Shown: in pieces, positions 1 to 11,356 of the stretch | How the letters are laid out: each line of letters starts with the position of its first letter | How positions within the stretch are numbered: the stretch's first letter is position 1 | Source: Sphingomonas sp. 1F27F7B | Lineage (GTDB): Bacteria > Pseudomonadota > Alphaproteobacteria > Sphingomonadales > Sphingomonadaceae | Assembly (NCBI RefSeq): GCF_005503355.1 | Contig: NZ_SCMK01000002.1 | Location: forward strand, 186,001-250,000 | Reading direction: 5' to 3' | DNA length: 64,000 bases | Notes under the pieces: generated by a model | Told to the model about the DNA's origin: nothing | What the model saw: only the letters and a program-made list of their open reading frames with translations | Database searches by the model: none | Program-made: the position numbers and the translations under genes

Positions 1-1
1 C

Positions 2-724
2 AAGGCGCTGCCCTATCTCAACCATGACGAGGATGGCGAGGAAGAGAATCCCGCGATGGGCTGGCGGGCGCTGCGGCTCGCGCTCGATCGCGACGGGCTG
101 ATGAAGGCGCAGGCGCGCGCGCTGATCGAGGCGGGCGCCGGCCGCACGCTCAACATCATGTTCCCGATGGTCTCCGAGCCCTGGGAGTTCGACGCGGCGC
201 GCGACCTGTTCGAGGCCCAGCGCACCTGGCTCGCCGCGCGCGGGCGCAAGATGCCGGCCGAGATCCGCTACGGCGCGATGCTCGAGGTGCCGGCGCTGGC
301 GGAAGTGCTCGACCTGTTGCTGCCGCGGCTCGACTTCCTCTCGATCGGCACCAATGACCTCACGCAGTTCCTCTTCGCCGCCGACCGCGCGCATCCCAAG
401 CTGGCGCTGCGCTACGATTGGCTGAGCCCGTCGATTCTGCGCTTCCTCAAGCGCGTGGCGGATCAGTGCCGGGCGGGCGGCGTGCCGGTGGGCGTGTGCG
501 GCGAGATGGGCGGACGGCCGCTGGAAGCGCTGGCATTGCTCGGGCTCGGCATTGATCGCCTGTCGATCACGCCGGCCGCGGTCGGGCCGATCAAGGCGAT
601 GGTGCGCTCGATCGATCGGGCCGAGCTGATGGCGGCGATGGCGCGGATGCTGGCCGATCCGGGCGGCTCGCTGCGCGACCAGCTGGAGGCCTGGGCGAGC
701 GAACATTCCGTCGAACTGGCCTGA
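2..724 (+). CDS. ptsP: Phosphoenolpyruvate-protein phosphotransferase PtsP (EI-Ntr), C-terminal part
   Basis: Only the last 240 or so residues are inside the window; the reading frame is open from base 2 and the start lies upstream. The visible part is the PEP-binding TIM barrel of enzyme I: an 'ENPAMGWRALR' segment, 'FPMV', 'FLSIGTNDLTQ' and 'GVCGEMGG', the last carrying the catalytic cysteine of the EI family. EI-Ntr passes phosphate from PEP to NPr in the nitrogen-related phosphotransferase system, which regulates and does not import sugars. The N-terminal GAF domain that separates PtsP from the sugar EI is outside the window, so the PtsP call rests on the barrel sequence and on the alphaproteobacterial setting. 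Confidence 0.9.
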   Translation, partial: KALPYLNHDEDGEEENPAMGWRALRLALDRDGLMKAQARALIEAGAGRTLNIMFPMVSEPWEFDAARDLFEAQRTWLAARGRKMPAEIRYGAMLEVPALAEVLDLLLPRLDFLSIGTNDLTQFLFAADRAHPKLALRYDWLSPSILRFLKRVADQCRAGGVPVGVCGEMGGRPLEALALLGLGIDRLSITPAAVGPIKAMVRSIDRAELMAAMARMLADPGGSLRDQLEAWASEHSVELA

Positions 725-833
725 TCCACCGGCAAAATCACCCCGGCCGGCGTTGACAGGCGCGGCTTGGTGAACGACAGCTTCAGCCGTCGGCGGGAGC
801 AACGGGCGCAACCCTTCCGCCCGGAGAGTATGG

Positions 834-1763
834 ATGGAAGGCGAAGCCGCCGAAGACCCGACCCTGTTTCCCGCCAGCGTGGGCGAGAAGCTGCGTGCCG
901 CGCGCGAGGCGCAGGGACTCGACCTTCCCGAGATCGCCGCGCGCACCCGCATTCCGCAGCGCCATCTCGAGGCGATCGAGAAGGGCAATTATGCCGGGCT
1001 GCCGTCGATCACCTATGCGCTCGGCTTCGCCAAGGCCTATGCCCGCGCGGTCGGCGCCGACGAAGTGATGATCGCGCGCGAGCTGCGCACCGAGCTGCAT
1101 CGCAATCCCGAGCGCGCCGCGCCCGTGCCCGCCTATGAGACCAGCGACCCGGCGCGCGTGCCGCCGCGCGGGATCGTCATTTTCGGCGTCGTCCTGGCGC
1201 TGCTGCTCGTGGTGGGCGGGATACTCTATTACGGCACCGACCTGTTCCGCGGCAGCGCGCCCGCGCCCGAGACGCTGGCGACCGAGGAGCCGCAGGCGAA
1301 TCTGGCCGACAATGCGAGCGTCGCCAATGTCGCCACGCCGGTGGCGGCCGGCGGCGGCCAGGTCTCGCTGATCGCGCTCGACACCGTCTGGATCCGCGTC
1401 ACCGATGCCAAGGGCACCAGGCTGGTCGAGAAGGAGCTCGCGCCCGGCGAGCGCTACGACGTGCCGGCCGATGCCGATCATCCGCGTATCCGCACCGGGG
1501 GCCCGGAAAAGATCCAGGTGACGCTGAACGGCTCGAACGTGGATCCGCTCGGCCGCGCCGGCACGACGGTGGACGTCGAGGTGAGCGCCGATGCGCTGCG
1601 CGCCCGCGGCCAGCCGGGCGCGTCGCCGACGCCGGCGGCCGCCGTGCCGGCCGCCGCGGCACCGGCCGCGCGTCGCGAGCGTCCGGCAGCACGCCTCTCG
1701 GCGACGCCGGCGCTGGCGCCCGTCGAGCCGGCTGCGACGAGCACTGGCAACAGCACGCCGTAA
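834..1763 (+). CDS. rodZ: RodZ-like membrane-anchored helix-turn-helix protein
   Basis: 309 residues. A cytoplasmic HTH_25-type helix-turn-helix (about residues 16-80, 'GEKLRAAREAQGLDLPEIA') is followed by one transmembrane helix (about 112-133) and a periplasmic DUF4115 beta domain (about 170-250), then an Ala/Pro-rich tail. This is the architecture of RodZ, which links MreB to the rod-shape wall machinery. The gene follows ptsP after about 110 bases and precedes cpoB. Functional equivalence to E. coli RodZ is inferred from architecture; the conserved core is short. A TTGACA at 753-758 could be a -35 element but no convincing -10 follows. Confidence 0.8.
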   Translation: MEGEAAEDPTLFPASVGEKLRAAREAQGLDLPEIAARTRIPQRHLEAIEKGNYAGLPSITYALGFAKAYARAVGADEVMIARELRTELHRNPERAAPVPAYETSDPARVPPRGIVIFGVVLALLLVVGGILYYGTDLFRGSAPAPETLATEEPQANLADNASVANVATPVAAGGGQVSLIALDTVWIRVTDAKGTRLVEKELAPGERYDVPADADHPRIRTGGPEKIQVTLNGSNVDPLGRAGTTVDVEVSADALRARGQPGASPTPAAAVPAAAAPAARRERPAARLSATPALAPVEPAATSTGNSTP

Positions 1764-1840
1764 GGACTGGCGAGGCATATCGCCTCCCGGCTATAGCGGA
1801 CGAATTCTCCATGTCTGACCTGCACCGGGGGGTGTGATCG

Positions 1841-2809
1841 ATGCGTTTTCTTCTTGCCGCCACCGCAATGGCCGTCGTCTTCGGCGCCGGCACCGCCCAG
1901 GCCCAGGATTCCGCCCTGTCCGGCCGCGTCGATCGGCTGGAGCGCGAGATGCGCGCCGTGCAGCGCAAGGTGTTCCCGGGCGGCGCCGGCCAGACGGTGG
2001 AGCCGCAGATCACGCCGGAGACCAGCACCAACGTGCCCGGCACTCCTTCGAGCGCGCCGATCATCGACCTGACTCAGCGCGTCACCGCGATGGAGGAGCA
2101 GCTGCGCACGCTCACCGGCCAGGTCGAGCAGGGCCAGTATCGCGTGCGCCAGCTTGAGGATGCCTTCGCTGCCTATAAGCGGGGCACCGATGCGCGCATC
2201 AAGGGCATCGAGGACCGCGCGACCGCCAATGCGGCGCTGGGCGGCGAGGATACGACGGTGCCGGCCGATACCGCCGGCGCGACGATCCGTCCTCCGGCAA
2301 CGGGCACGCGCCCGGCCACGCCGGCCCCGGCGGCGAGCGGTACGACGCCCGCCACGCCCAGGCCCGGCGGCACGCGCGCCCAGCAGGTCGCGGCGATCGA
2401 GAAGCCCAATTCGGGGGATCCCGCCGAGGACGGCTATGCCTATGGCTTCCGCCTGTGGCAGGCGAAGCTCTATCCCGAGGCTCGCCGCGAGCTCGAGGCG
2501 GTGGCGACGAAATATCCGACGCACCGCCGTGCCAGCTATGCGCAGAACCTGCTCGGCCGCGCCTATCTCGACAGCGGCGCGCCCAGCCTGGCCGCGGTGG
2601 CCTTCTACGAGAACTACAAGAAGAATCCCAAGGGCGAGCGCGCGCCCGACAGCCTCTATTATCTGGCCCAGGCGCTCATCAAGCTGAAGAAGCCGGCCGC
2701 CGAGGTTTGCAAGGTCTATACCGAGCTCGACCAGCTCTATGGCGACAAGCTCTCGGCCGAGATGAAGACGGGCGTGGCGGAGGGCCGTGCAAGCCAGAAG
2801 TGCAAGTGA
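1841..2809 (+). CDS. cpoB: Tol-Pal associated periplasmic protein CpoB/YbgF
   Basis: 322 residues with a cleavable signal peptide (cleavage probably after the 'AQA' near residue 22). A heptad-rich N-terminal coiled coil (about 25-120) is followed by an Ala/Pro/Thr linker (about 140-190) and a TPR domain at the C-terminus ('DGYAYGFRLWQAKLYPEARRE' and following). That order is typical of CpoB/YbgF, which coordinates outer-membrane constriction by Tol-Pal with PBP1B. The linker is longer than in E. coli. No tol genes lie in the window. The reading frame runs 23 bases into tilS, which suggests coupled translation. Confidence 0.85.
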   Translation: MRFLLAATAMAVVFGAGTAQAQDSALSGRVDRLEREMRAVQRKVFPGGAGQTVEPQITPETSTNVPGTPSSAPIIDLTQRVTAMEEQLRTLTGQVEQGQYRVRQLEDAFAAYKRGTDARIKGIEDRATANAALGGEDTTVPADTAGATIRPPATGTRPATPAPAASGTTPATPRPGGTRAQQVAAIEKPNSGDPAEDGYAYGFRLWQAKLYPEARRELEAVATKYPTHRRASYAQNLLGRAYLDSGAPSLAAVAFYENYKKNPKGERAPDSLYYLAQALIKLKKPAAEVCKVYTELDQLYGDKLSAEMKTGVAEGRASQKCK

Positions 2810-3788
2810 GCGGCTGACGCTCGACCGGGAAAGGGTCGAGCGCTTCCGCCGCGATTGCGAGGCGCTCGCCGGCGCCGCTCCGGACGGCGAGCACAGGCTG
2901 GCACTTGCCGTCTCGGGCGGGCCGGACAGCCTTGCCTTGCTCCTCCTCGCCGATGCGGCGTTTCCGGGCGCGGTGATCGCCGCGACCGTCGATCACGGCC
3001 TGCGGCCCGAGGCGGCCGAGGAAGCGGCTCTCGTCCGGCGGCTGTGCGACCGGATCGGCGTCCCGCACGAGACGCTTGCCGGGAACGTGCCCGCCGCCGG
3101 TAATCTCCAGCAGGGCGCGCGGGCGCTGCGCTATGCGCTGCTCGCGGATTGGGCGGCGGGCCGCGCCGCCTGGCTCGCCACCGCGCACCAGCAGGACGAC
3201 CTTGCCGAGACGTTGCTGATGCGCGTGCGCCGCGGCGCGGGGGTGGGCGGGCTTGCCGCGATGGCGGCGGCGCGGCCGCTCGGCGCCGTCACGCTGATCC
3301 GTCCGCTGCTCCACTGGACCCGCGCGGAGCTGGAGGCGATCGTCGCGGAGGCGGGGATCGCGCCGGTGCGCGATCCCTCCAACGCCGATCCGCGTTTCGA
3401 TCGGGCTCGCATCCGCGGCTTGCTGGCGGAGACCGGGGAACTCCCCGCCGGGCGCCTCGCCGCCGCCGCGCGCAACCTGCGCGATGCCGAGGATGCGCTG
3501 GCCTGGGTTGCCGATCGCGAGTGGCTGGCGCGCGCGGCGGTCGAAGGCGGTTCGGTCTCGCTCGATCCCGCCGGCCTGCCGCGCGAACTCCGCCGCCGCC
3601 TCGTCGAGCGCGCGGTGGCGACGGTCCGTGCCGCGCACGGCCTGAGCCCCGATTGGCGGGAGACGGGGCTCGAGCCGCTGCTCGCCGCGCTCGATGCCGG
3701 CGGCTCCGGTACGATTGCGGAAGTGCTGGCGCGCACCAGGGCCGCTATCTGGCATTTCGCGCTGGCGCCGCCGCGTCGATCACACTGA
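2787..3788 (+). CDS. tilS: tRNA(Ile)-lysidine synthetase TilS
   Basis: 333 residues from a GTG start that has a GGAGG just upstream inside cpoB. The PP-loop ATP-pyrophosphatase motif 'AVSGGPDS' sits at residues 41-48, followed by 'VDHGLRPEA' and '[13 protein letters not shown]', all diagnostic of TilS. The enzyme converts C34 of tRNA-Ile(CAU) to lysidine so that it reads AUA. The protein is about 100 residues shorter than E. coli TilS and seems to lack the C-terminal domain, as many alphaproteobacterial forms do. ftsH follows, as in many bacteria. Confidence 0.92.
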   Translation: MQARSASERLTLDRERVERFRRDCEALAGAAPDGEHRLALAVSGGPDSLALLLLADAAFPGAVIAATVDHGLRPEAAEEAALVRRLCDRIGVPHETLAGNVPAAGNLQQGARALRYALLADWAAGRAAWLATAHQQDDLAETLLMRVRRGAGVGGLAAMAAARPLGAVTLIRPLLHWTRAELEAIVAEAGIAPVRDPSNADPRFDRARIRGLLAETGELPAGRLAAAARNLRDAEDALAWVADREWLARAAVEGGSVSLDPAGLPRELRRRLVERAVATVRAAHGLSPDWRETGLEPLLAALDAGGSGTIAEVLARTRAAIWHFALAPPRRSH

Positions 3789-3855
3789 TCGACGCTGTTC
3801 CATTGCCATTAACTCGGCCGTGCCTATCTTGGCAGCGGAAAGGTACCGAATCCGC

Positions 3856-5817
<1,962 letters not shown>

Positions 5818-5843
5818 GTTCCGCCATCATCGGCTGTGAAAAG

Positions 5844-5875
5844 CCCTCCCACGAGCCATCGCGGGAGGGTTTTTT
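5844..5875 (+). terminator. Rho-independent terminator after ftsH
   Basis: A 7-bp GC stem (ccctccc at 5844-5850, gggaggg at 5863-5869) is followed by six T. It lies 26 bases past the ftsH stop and ends two bases before the start codon of the next gene, so it also forms that gene's leader. It could therefore attenuate readthrough into the small secreted protein as well as end ftsH. Confidence 0.8.
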
Positions 5876-5877
5876 AC

Positions 5878-6237
5878 ATGCTGCATCCGTTTCTCTTGCT
5901 GCTCCTTGCGGCGGGCGCGGCGCCGATGACCGTGGCCGAGTTCCTCGCCAAGGCGGACTCGCTCAAGGCGAAGGGAATGCTCGCCGCCTTCTCGCCCGAC
6001 TACAGGCTGCTGCGCGAGGAGATGGAGCAGGTGGCCAATGGCTGGCGCGCCGAGCTGGCCGCGCAGCAGGCGGCCGGGCGCAAGCCGCACAGCTGCCCGC
6101 CGCCGAAAGGGCAGGTCAGGATGGGCGGCCCGGAGCTGCTTGCCGAATTCCAGAAGATCCCGGCGGCCCAGCGCAACGTCAGCGTGAAGACTGCCTTCTA
6201 CGCGATCATGCAGCGTCGCTATCCCTGTTCCGGCTGA
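5878..6237 (+). CDS. Small secreted protein, Rap1a/Tai-like C-terminal region
   Basis: 119 residues from ATG 5878; an upstream in-frame extension would read through the terminator, so I reject it. A hydrophobic leader ('MLHPFLLLLLAAGAA') suggests export. The end, with a Cys-Pro-Pro near residue 79, a helix, and a closing 'RRYPC', resembles the two-cysteine pattern of Rap1a/Tai-type immunity proteins, but the similarity is only by eye and no toxin is nearby. There is no clear Shine-Dalgarno, because the terminator fills the leader. Function unknown. Confidence 0.65.
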   Translation: MLHPFLLLLLAAGAAPMTVAEFLAKADSLKAKGMLAAFSPDYRLLREEMEQVANGWRAELAAQQAAGRKPHSCPPPKGQVRMGGPELLAEFQKIPAAQRNVSVKTAFYAIMQRRYPCSG

Positions 6238-6241
6238 GCGC

Positions 6242-7306
6242 TCAGCCGAACAACCCGAGCGCGACCAGGACCAGCACGAACAGCACCAGGATCCAGGTGA
6301 TGAAGAAGGTCAGCACCCAGGCGCGCATGAAGGCCGAGAACCAGCCGATGTCATAGGCCTGTTTCAGCTGGCGGGTGATGTGGATGAAGGGCACCAGCAG
6401 CGCCGCGAACCCCAGCCAGCCGCCGCCGAGCCCGATCGCGGCGGCGATCGTCACCACGATGTAGAAGAGCGACATGAACGCGATCGAATAGGTGATGAAG
6501 ATCGTGTGGTCGTAGAGCTTGTACTGCCGCTTCCAGAAGAACAGCACCCATAGGAAGGGGAGCGAGAGCGGAATCAGCAGCCAGGAGAATTTGTAGCTCG
6601 CCGACTGGAGCTTGTAGAGCATCAGCGAGGGGTTCTTCTGCCATTTCTCGATGCCGTGATCGAGCGCGGGCCAGCCGGTGTGCGCGGCCGTCGATTCCAC
6701 CGACACATTGCCGCGGCCCAGCGCGTTGGCCGCCTTGTCGAGCCCGGCAAGGTCGCTCTGCGCGTCGGCGATCCGCTCGCGATATTCCTCGCGTTCGCTG
6801 TCGTCCTCGGCCCTGGCGAGCTTGGTCTGCGCCTTTTCCAGTTTCCTCTGGGTATTTTTCTTCGCCGCGTCGATCGCGGCGACGGGCTTCAGCGATCCGA
6901 TATCGAGGTCAGTCGGCGTGGAGATGCCTGTCCAGGAGAAGACCGCGAACATCGCGAAGACCGAGAAGAGGAAGATCGCCATCGGCGAGACGAAGCGCGC
7001 GCGCTCGCCGTCGATATAGCGCCGCGTCAGTTCGCCGGGCCGCCAGGCGAGCATCGGCAGGGTCCGCCACAACTTGCCTTCGAAATGGAAGACGCCGTGC
7101 AGGATATCGTGCCCGATCGCCGAAAGCGAACGGTGGACATGCCCCGCCTGTCCGCAATTATGGCAATGCGATCCGACCAGCGCGGTCCCGCAATTGAGGC
7201 AGAGCCCATGGCTGTCGCCATGGCCTTCTCCTGCACTCGGCTCCATGGCGCGGCCAAGCAGCGCCCCCGTTGCCAGTTCCCCGGCCGCTTCGATTTCCCC
7301 CGACAT
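6242..7306 (-). CDS. DUF3667 zinc-ribbon membrane protein
   Basis: 354 residues. A zinc ribbon near the N-terminus (CLNCG, then CHNCG) precedes the DUF3667 core ('[22 protein letters not shown]' region, residues about 80-110) and the '[12 protein letters not shown]' membrane segment. A charged coiled-coil-like stretch (about 140-200) and three or four further membrane helices follow. The family is widespread in Bacteroidota and Proteobacteria and has no established function. It is convergent with the small secreted gene (stop codons 5 bases apart) and divergent from proA with 50 bases between. Confidence 0.8.
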   Translation of the reverse strand: MSGEIEAAGELATGALLGRAMEPSAGEGHGDSHGLCLNCGTALVGSHCHNCGQAGHVHRSLSAIGHDILHGVFHFEGKLWRTLPMLAWRPGELTRRYIDGERARFVSPMAIFLFSVFAMFAVFSWTGISTPTDLDIGSLKPVAAIDAAKKNTQRKLEKAQTKLARAEDDSEREEYRERIADAQSDLAGLDKAANALGRGNVSVESTAAHTGWPALDHGIEKWQKNPSLMLYKLQSASYKFSWLLIPLSLPFLWVLFFWKRQYKLYDHTIFITYSIAFMSLFYIVVTIAAAIGLGGGWLGFAALLVPFIHITRQLKQAYDIGWFSAFMRAWVLTFFITWILVLFVLVLVALGLFG

Positions 7307-7356
7307 GGCGGCGGACCTATCAGCTTGATGTTGCGCGTGCTAGGCGCAAGCGCAGC

Positions 7357-8610
7357 ATGACCGACACCGCAGCCTTGATCGCCGAAATGGCCGCCCGCGC
7401 CCGCCTCGCCTCGACGAAGCTCGCCGCGATGCCGACCCCGGCCAAGGCGGCTGCGCTGCGTGCCGCCGCCGCCGCGATCCGCGCCGATTCCGCGGCGATC
7501 CAGGCCGCCAATGCCGAAGACATGGCCGCCGCCGAAGCAAATGGCCTGTCCGGCGCGCTGCTCGACCGGCTGAAGCTCGATGCGGGCCGGATCGAGGCCA
7601 TGGCCGCCGGGGTGGCGGCAGTGGCGGCGCTCGCCGATCCCGTCGGCGAGATGATCGACCGGGTCGAGCGGCCCAACGGCCTGGTGCTCACACGGGTGCG
7701 CGTGCCGATCGGGGTGATCGGCATCATCTATGAGAGCCGGCCCAATGTCACGGCCGATGCCGGGGCGCTCTGTGCAATGGCGGGCAATGCCGCGATCCTG
7801 CGCGGCGGCTCGGAGGCGATCCGCTCGAACCGTGCCATCCACGCCGCGCTCGCCCGCGGGCTGGCGGAAGGGGGCATGCCCGGGGATGCGGTGCAGCTTG
7901 TCCCCGTCACCGATCGTGCCGCGGTCGGCGCGATGCTCGCTGCGGAGGGGGCGATCGACATGATCGTGCCGCGTGGCGGCAAAGGCCTTGTCGCCCGCGT
8001 TCAGGCGGAGGCGCGCGTCCCCGTGCTCGCCCATCTCGACGGGCTCAACCACACTTATATCGACGCCGCCGCCGATCCGGCGATGGCACGCGATCTCGCG
8101 CGCAATGCCAAGATGCGCCGCACCGGCATCTGCGGCGCCACCGAGACATTGCTGATCGACCGCGGCTTCGCCGATCCGAAGCCGGTGCTGGCCGAGCTGG
8201 CCGATGCCGGCTGCGAGCTGCGCGGCGACGCCGAGATCCGGGCGCTCGAGCCGCGCGCGGTCGCCGCCGATGCCGAGGATTGGGATACCGAGTATCTCGA
8301 TTCGATCCTGTCGGTGAAGCTGGTCGATGGCGTCGATGCGGCGATGGCGCACATCGCCGCGCACGGCTCGCATCACACCGACGCGATCGTCACGGCCGAC
8401 GAAGCCACGGCCGAACGGTTCCTGGCGCAGGTCGACAGCGCGATCGTGATGTGGAACGCCTCCACGCAGTTCGCCGACGGCGGCGAGTTCGGGCTGGGCG
8501 CCGAGATCGGCATCTCGACCGGCCGTCTCCATGCCCGCGGCCCGGTCGCGCTCGAAGGGCTGACGACGTACAAATGGGTGGTGCGGGGCACGGGGCAGGC
8601 GCGGCCTTGA
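7357..8610 (+). CDS. proA: Gamma-glutamyl phosphate reductase ProA
   Basis: 417 residues from ATG 7357, the usual length of ProA. It reduces gamma-glutamyl phosphate to glutamate semialdehyde in proline synthesis. The signature '[11 protein letters not shown]' and the catalytic cysteine at about residue 259 in '[12 protein letters not shown]' are intact, as is '[23 protein letters not shown]'. Its stop codon overlaps the TTG start of nadD (TTGA at 8607-8610), so the two are probably translated in series. Confidence 0.96.
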   Translation: MTDTAALIAEMAARARLASTKLAAMPTPAKAAALRAAAAAIRADSAAIQAANAEDMAAAEANGLSGALLDRLKLDAGRIEAMAAGVAAVAALADPVGEMIDRVERPNGLVLTRVRVPIGVIGIIYESRPNVTADAGALCAMAGNAAILRGGSEAIRSNRAIHAALARGLAEGGMPGDAVQLVPVTDRAAVGAMLAAEGAIDMIVPRGGKGLVARVQAEARVPVLAHLDGLNHTYIDAAADPAMARDLARNAKMRRTGICGATETLLIDRGFADPKPVLAELADAGCELRGDAEIRALEPRAVAADAEDWDTEYLDSILSVKLVDGVDAAMAHIAAHGSHHTDAIVTADEATAERFLAQVDSAIVMWNASTQFADGGEFGLGAEIGISTGRLHARGPVALEGLTTYKWVVRGTGQARP

Positions 8611-9275
8611 AGCGCATCGGCCTGCTCGGCGGCTCGTTCAATCCGGCGCACCTCGGACATCGCAAGCTCTCGCTCCACGCCATCCGGGCGCTGGGGCTCG
8701 ACGAGGTGTGGTGGCTCGTCTCGCCGGGCAATCCGCTGAAGGACAAGGCCGGCATGGCGCCGTTCAAGGCGCGGATGGCCTCGGCCGGGCGGATGGCGCG
8801 GCATGCGCCGATCCGCGTGTCGGACATCGAGAAGCGGATCAAGACGCGCTACACCGCCGATACGATCCGCAAGTTGCCGCGGCTCTTCCCGCGCCATCGC
8901 TTCATCTGGCTGATGGGAGCGGACAATCTGGCCCAGTTCCACAAATGGGAGCGCTGGCGTGAGATTGCCGAGCAGGTTCCGATTGCGGTGATCGCCCGTC
9001 CGGGGTATGATCGCGACGCCCATGCAAGTCCTGCAATGGGTTGGCTGCGGCGCGCTGTGCGGCCCGCAGGCCAGGCGAAGAACTGGACGCGTTGGAGATT
9101 GCCGGCCCTCGTGCTGTTGCGCTTCCGCCCCGATCCGACTTCGGCGACGAGCCTTCGGGCCGCCGATCCCGCCTGGCACCGGCGTTATGCGGGTGCCCGT
9201 CAAAGTGTCACTTTGATGGGAGAAGCTACCGCGTCGTCTCCACAACAATTTCGCACAGACAAGTTGCAACCCTAG
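8607..9275 (+). CDS. nadD: Nicotinate-nucleotide adenylyltransferase NadD
   Basis: 222 residues from a TTG that overlaps the proA stop. The nucleotidyltransferase motif '[11 protein letters not shown]' at residues 8-18 and '[14 protein letters not shown]' fix the family. NadD adenylates nicotinate mononucleotide to deamido-NAD. The ISxTxIR motif usual near the C-terminus is not obvious, but '[10 protein letters not shown]' sits where it should be. It belongs to the conserved nadD-rsfS-rlmH cluster. Confidence 0.9.
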   Translation: MKRIGLLGGSFNPAHLGHRKLSLHAIRALGLDEVWWLVSPGNPLKDKAGMAPFKARMASAGRMARHAPIRVSDIEKRIKTRYTADTIRKLPRLFPRHRFIWLMGADNLAQFHKWERWREIAEQVPIAVIARPGYDRDAHASPAMGWLRRAVRPAGQAKNWTRWRLPALVLLRFRPDPTSATSLRAADPAWHRRYAGARQSVTLMGEATASSPQQFRTDKLQP

Positions 9276-9283
9276 GAGGCCCC

Positions 9284-9664
9284 TTGGCCACATCGCCCAA
9301 TGTTCTGCGTTCGCCCGATGCCGCTGGTGGCACCGAGGCGCTGCATCAGCTCGTGATGGCGTCGCTCGACGACGATCAGGCGGTCGAGACGGTCTCGATC
9401 CCGCTCGCCGGCAAGAGCAGCATCGCCGACTATATGGTCGTGGCATCCGGCCGCTCGACGCGCCAGGTCGCGTCGATGGCGGTGAAGCTCGCTGACAAGA
9501 TCAAGGCCGAGTTCGGCCGCACGCCGCGCGTGGAGGGCCTGCCCACCGCCGATTGGGTGCTGATCGATGCGGGCGACGTGATCGTCCACCTGTTCCGGCC
9601 CGAGGTGCGCAGCTTCTATAATCTCGAGCGGATGTGGTCGTTCGGCGAAGCCGGCCAGGCGTGA
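9284..9664 (+). CDS. rsfS: Ribosomal silencing factor RsfS
   Basis: 126 residues from TTG 9284. A perfect AGGAGG at 9274-9279 with a four-base spacer decides the start. RsfS binds uL14 on the large subunit and blocks subunit joining under starvation. The core 'LAGKSSIADYMVVASGRSTRQ' region, 'VEGLPTADWVLIDAGDVIVHLF' and 'FYNLERMW' are canonical. It comes 8 bases after nadD and 26 bases before rlmH. Confidence 0.94.
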   Translation: MATSPNVLRSPDAAGGTEALHQLVMASLDDDQAVETVSIPLAGKSSIADYMVVASGRSTRQVASMAVKLADKIKAEFGRTPRVEGLPTADWVLIDAGDVIVHLFRPEVRSFYNLERMWSFGEAGQA

Positions 9665-9690
9665 TCCGCTAGAAGGGAGCGGCGCGGGCA

Positions 9691-10113
9691 ATGCAGCTCC
9701 ATATCGTCGCGCGCGGCAAGATCGGGCGCAGCCCCGAGGCGGAGCTGGTCGATCGCTATCTGAAGCGCATCCAATGGCCGACGCGGGTGACCGAGCTGCC
9801 TGATACCGGCGGCCGGACGCCCGAACCCGCTCCCGCCACCAAGATCGTCCTGCTCGACGAGACCGGCGAGAACCTGCCCTCGCGGGTGCTCGCCGAGCGG
9901 CTGGGCGCCTGGCGCGACGACGGGGTGCGCGAGGCGCGGTTCCTGATCGGTGCGGCGGACGGGTTCGGCGACGCCGAGCGCGCCCAGGCCGATCTGCTGC
10001 TCAGCTTTGGCCGCGCCACCTGGCCGCACATGATGGCGCGGGTGATGCTCGCCGAGCAGCTGTGGCGCGCCACGTCGATCCTTGCCAACCACCCCTATCA
10101 TCGCGAAGGCTGA
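9691..10113 (+). CDS. rlmH: 23S rRNA pseudouridine-1915 N3-methyltransferase RlmH
   Basis: 140 residues. This SPOUT-fold enzyme methylates pseudouridine 1915 in helix 69 of 23S rRNA, using S-adenosylmethionine. It shows 'LDETGENLPS', the cofactor-loop motif 'FLIGAADGFG' and the end 'MLAEQLWRATSILANHPYHRE'. The length is slightly below the 155 of E. coli, as usual in alphaproteobacteria. envC starts 4 bases after its stop. Confidence 0.95.
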   Translation: MQLHIVARGKIGRSPEAELVDRYLKRIQWPTRVTELPDTGGRTPEPAPATKIVLLDETGENLPSRVLAERLGAWRDDGVREARFLIGAADGFGDAERAQADLLLSFGRATWPHMMARVMLAEQLWRATSILANHPYHREG

Positions 10114-10117
10114 GCGC

Positions 10118-11290
10118 ATGCTCCGCCCGCTGATCCTCGGCGCCAGCCTGCTGGCGATCCTCGCCACCGGCAGCCTGGCCGGGGCGCAGGCGCCCAGCCT
10201 CGCCGAGCAGCAGGGCCGGCTGCGCGATGCCAACGCCCAGTCACGGGCGGCGCAGGCCCGCAGCGCCCAGCTCGAGCGCCAGGCGGCGTCCGAGCGCGAC
10301 CAGGCGCTCCAGGCCCGCGCCCGCGAAGCCGCCGCGGCCGAACGGATCAAGGCGGCGGAAGCGGACATCGCCGCCGCGCGCGCCCGCATCTCGATCGTCG
10401 ATCGCCAGCTGGCGGACCAGCGCACTCGGGTGGCCGAGCGCCAGGGCCCGATCCTCCGCCTGATCGCCGCACTCCAGTCGATGGCTCGCCGGCCGGCGGT
10501 GCTCGGCCTGGTCCAGCCCGGCTCGACCAGCGACATGGTCCATGTCCGCGCCGTGCTCGGCACCGTCATGCCGGTGGTCGAGGCGCGCACCCGCGACGTG
10601 CGGGCCGAGCTCGGCCGCATCCGCGCGCTGCGCGCCGATGCGCTTGCCGCCGTCCGCAGCTTCCGCGACGCGCGTCAGCGGATCGAGGACGAGCGGACCG
10701 CGCTCGTCAAGCTCGAGGCGGATCACCGCGCCCGCTCGCGCGCGCTTGCCTCCAGCGCGCTGGTCGAATCGGATCGCGCCATCGCCCTGGGCGAGCGCGC
10801 CCGCGAAATCGTCGACCAGATGGAGACGGCGGGCGCGGCCGCCGAGATCCAGGCCGATCTCGCCACGCTTCCCGGCCCGCTGCCTCGCCCCGGCAGCGCC
10901 GTCGCCCCGTCCCCGCACAAGGGCGGGGCGCCCTATCTGCTTCCGGTCGCCGGTGCGGTCGTCACCGGCATGGGCGAGCTTTCCGCCACCGGCGTGCGTG
11001 CCCGCGGCGTCACGCTCGCCTGCGCGGCCAATGCCGATGCCGTCGCGCCAGCGCCCGGCCGCATCCTGTTCGCCGGCCCGTTCCGCGACTATGGCGGCGT
11101 GGTGATCATCGATCATGGCAATGGCTGGACCAGCTCGGTCACCGGGCTCGGCACCACCACCGCCCGCGTCGGCGAGCGGGTGGCGCAGGGCGCGCCGATC
11201 GGCCGGGCGCCGGGCGGCCCCGCGCCGCGCGTCACGGTCGAGCTCCGGCGCCGCGGCGAGCCCATGGATCTTGCGCGCCTGCTCGGCTGA
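10118..11290 (+). CDS. envC: Murein hydrolase activator EnvC-like, degenerate LytM domain
   Basis: 390 residues: signal peptide (cleavage after 'AGAQ', about residue 24), a long charged coiled coil (about 25-255), and a C-terminal M23/LytM fold (about 290-385). The M23 zinc ligands are missing: the first histidine region reads 'GVTLACAANAD', and the usual HLHFE reads 'PRVTVELRR'. This fits EnvC-type activators, which switch on amidases and have no peptidase activity of their own. It is followed by ctpA, the common order. Confidence 0.87.
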   Translation: MLRPLILGASLLAILATGSLAGAQAPSLAEQQGRLRDANAQSRAAQARSAQLERQAASERDQALQARAREAAAAERIKAAEADIAAARARISIVDRQLADQRTRVAERQGPILRLIAALQSMARRPAVLGLVQPGSTSDMVHVRAVLGTVMPVVEARTRDVRAELGRIRALRADALAAVRSFRDARQRIEDERTALVKLEADHRARSRALASSALVESDRAIALGERAREIVDQMETAGAAAEIQADLATLPGPLPRPGSAVAPSPHKGGAPYLLPVAGAVVTGMGELSATGVRARGVTLACAANADAVAPAPGRILFAGPFRDYGGVVIIDHGNGWTSSVTGLGTTTARVGERVAQGAPIGRAPGGPAPRVTVELRRRGEPMDLARLLG

Positions 11291-11356
11291 TTGTGCCGTG
11301 CAATTGCCGCGATCCCGTCCTAGATTGATCCTCGAACGCGTTTCCGGAAAGTAACT

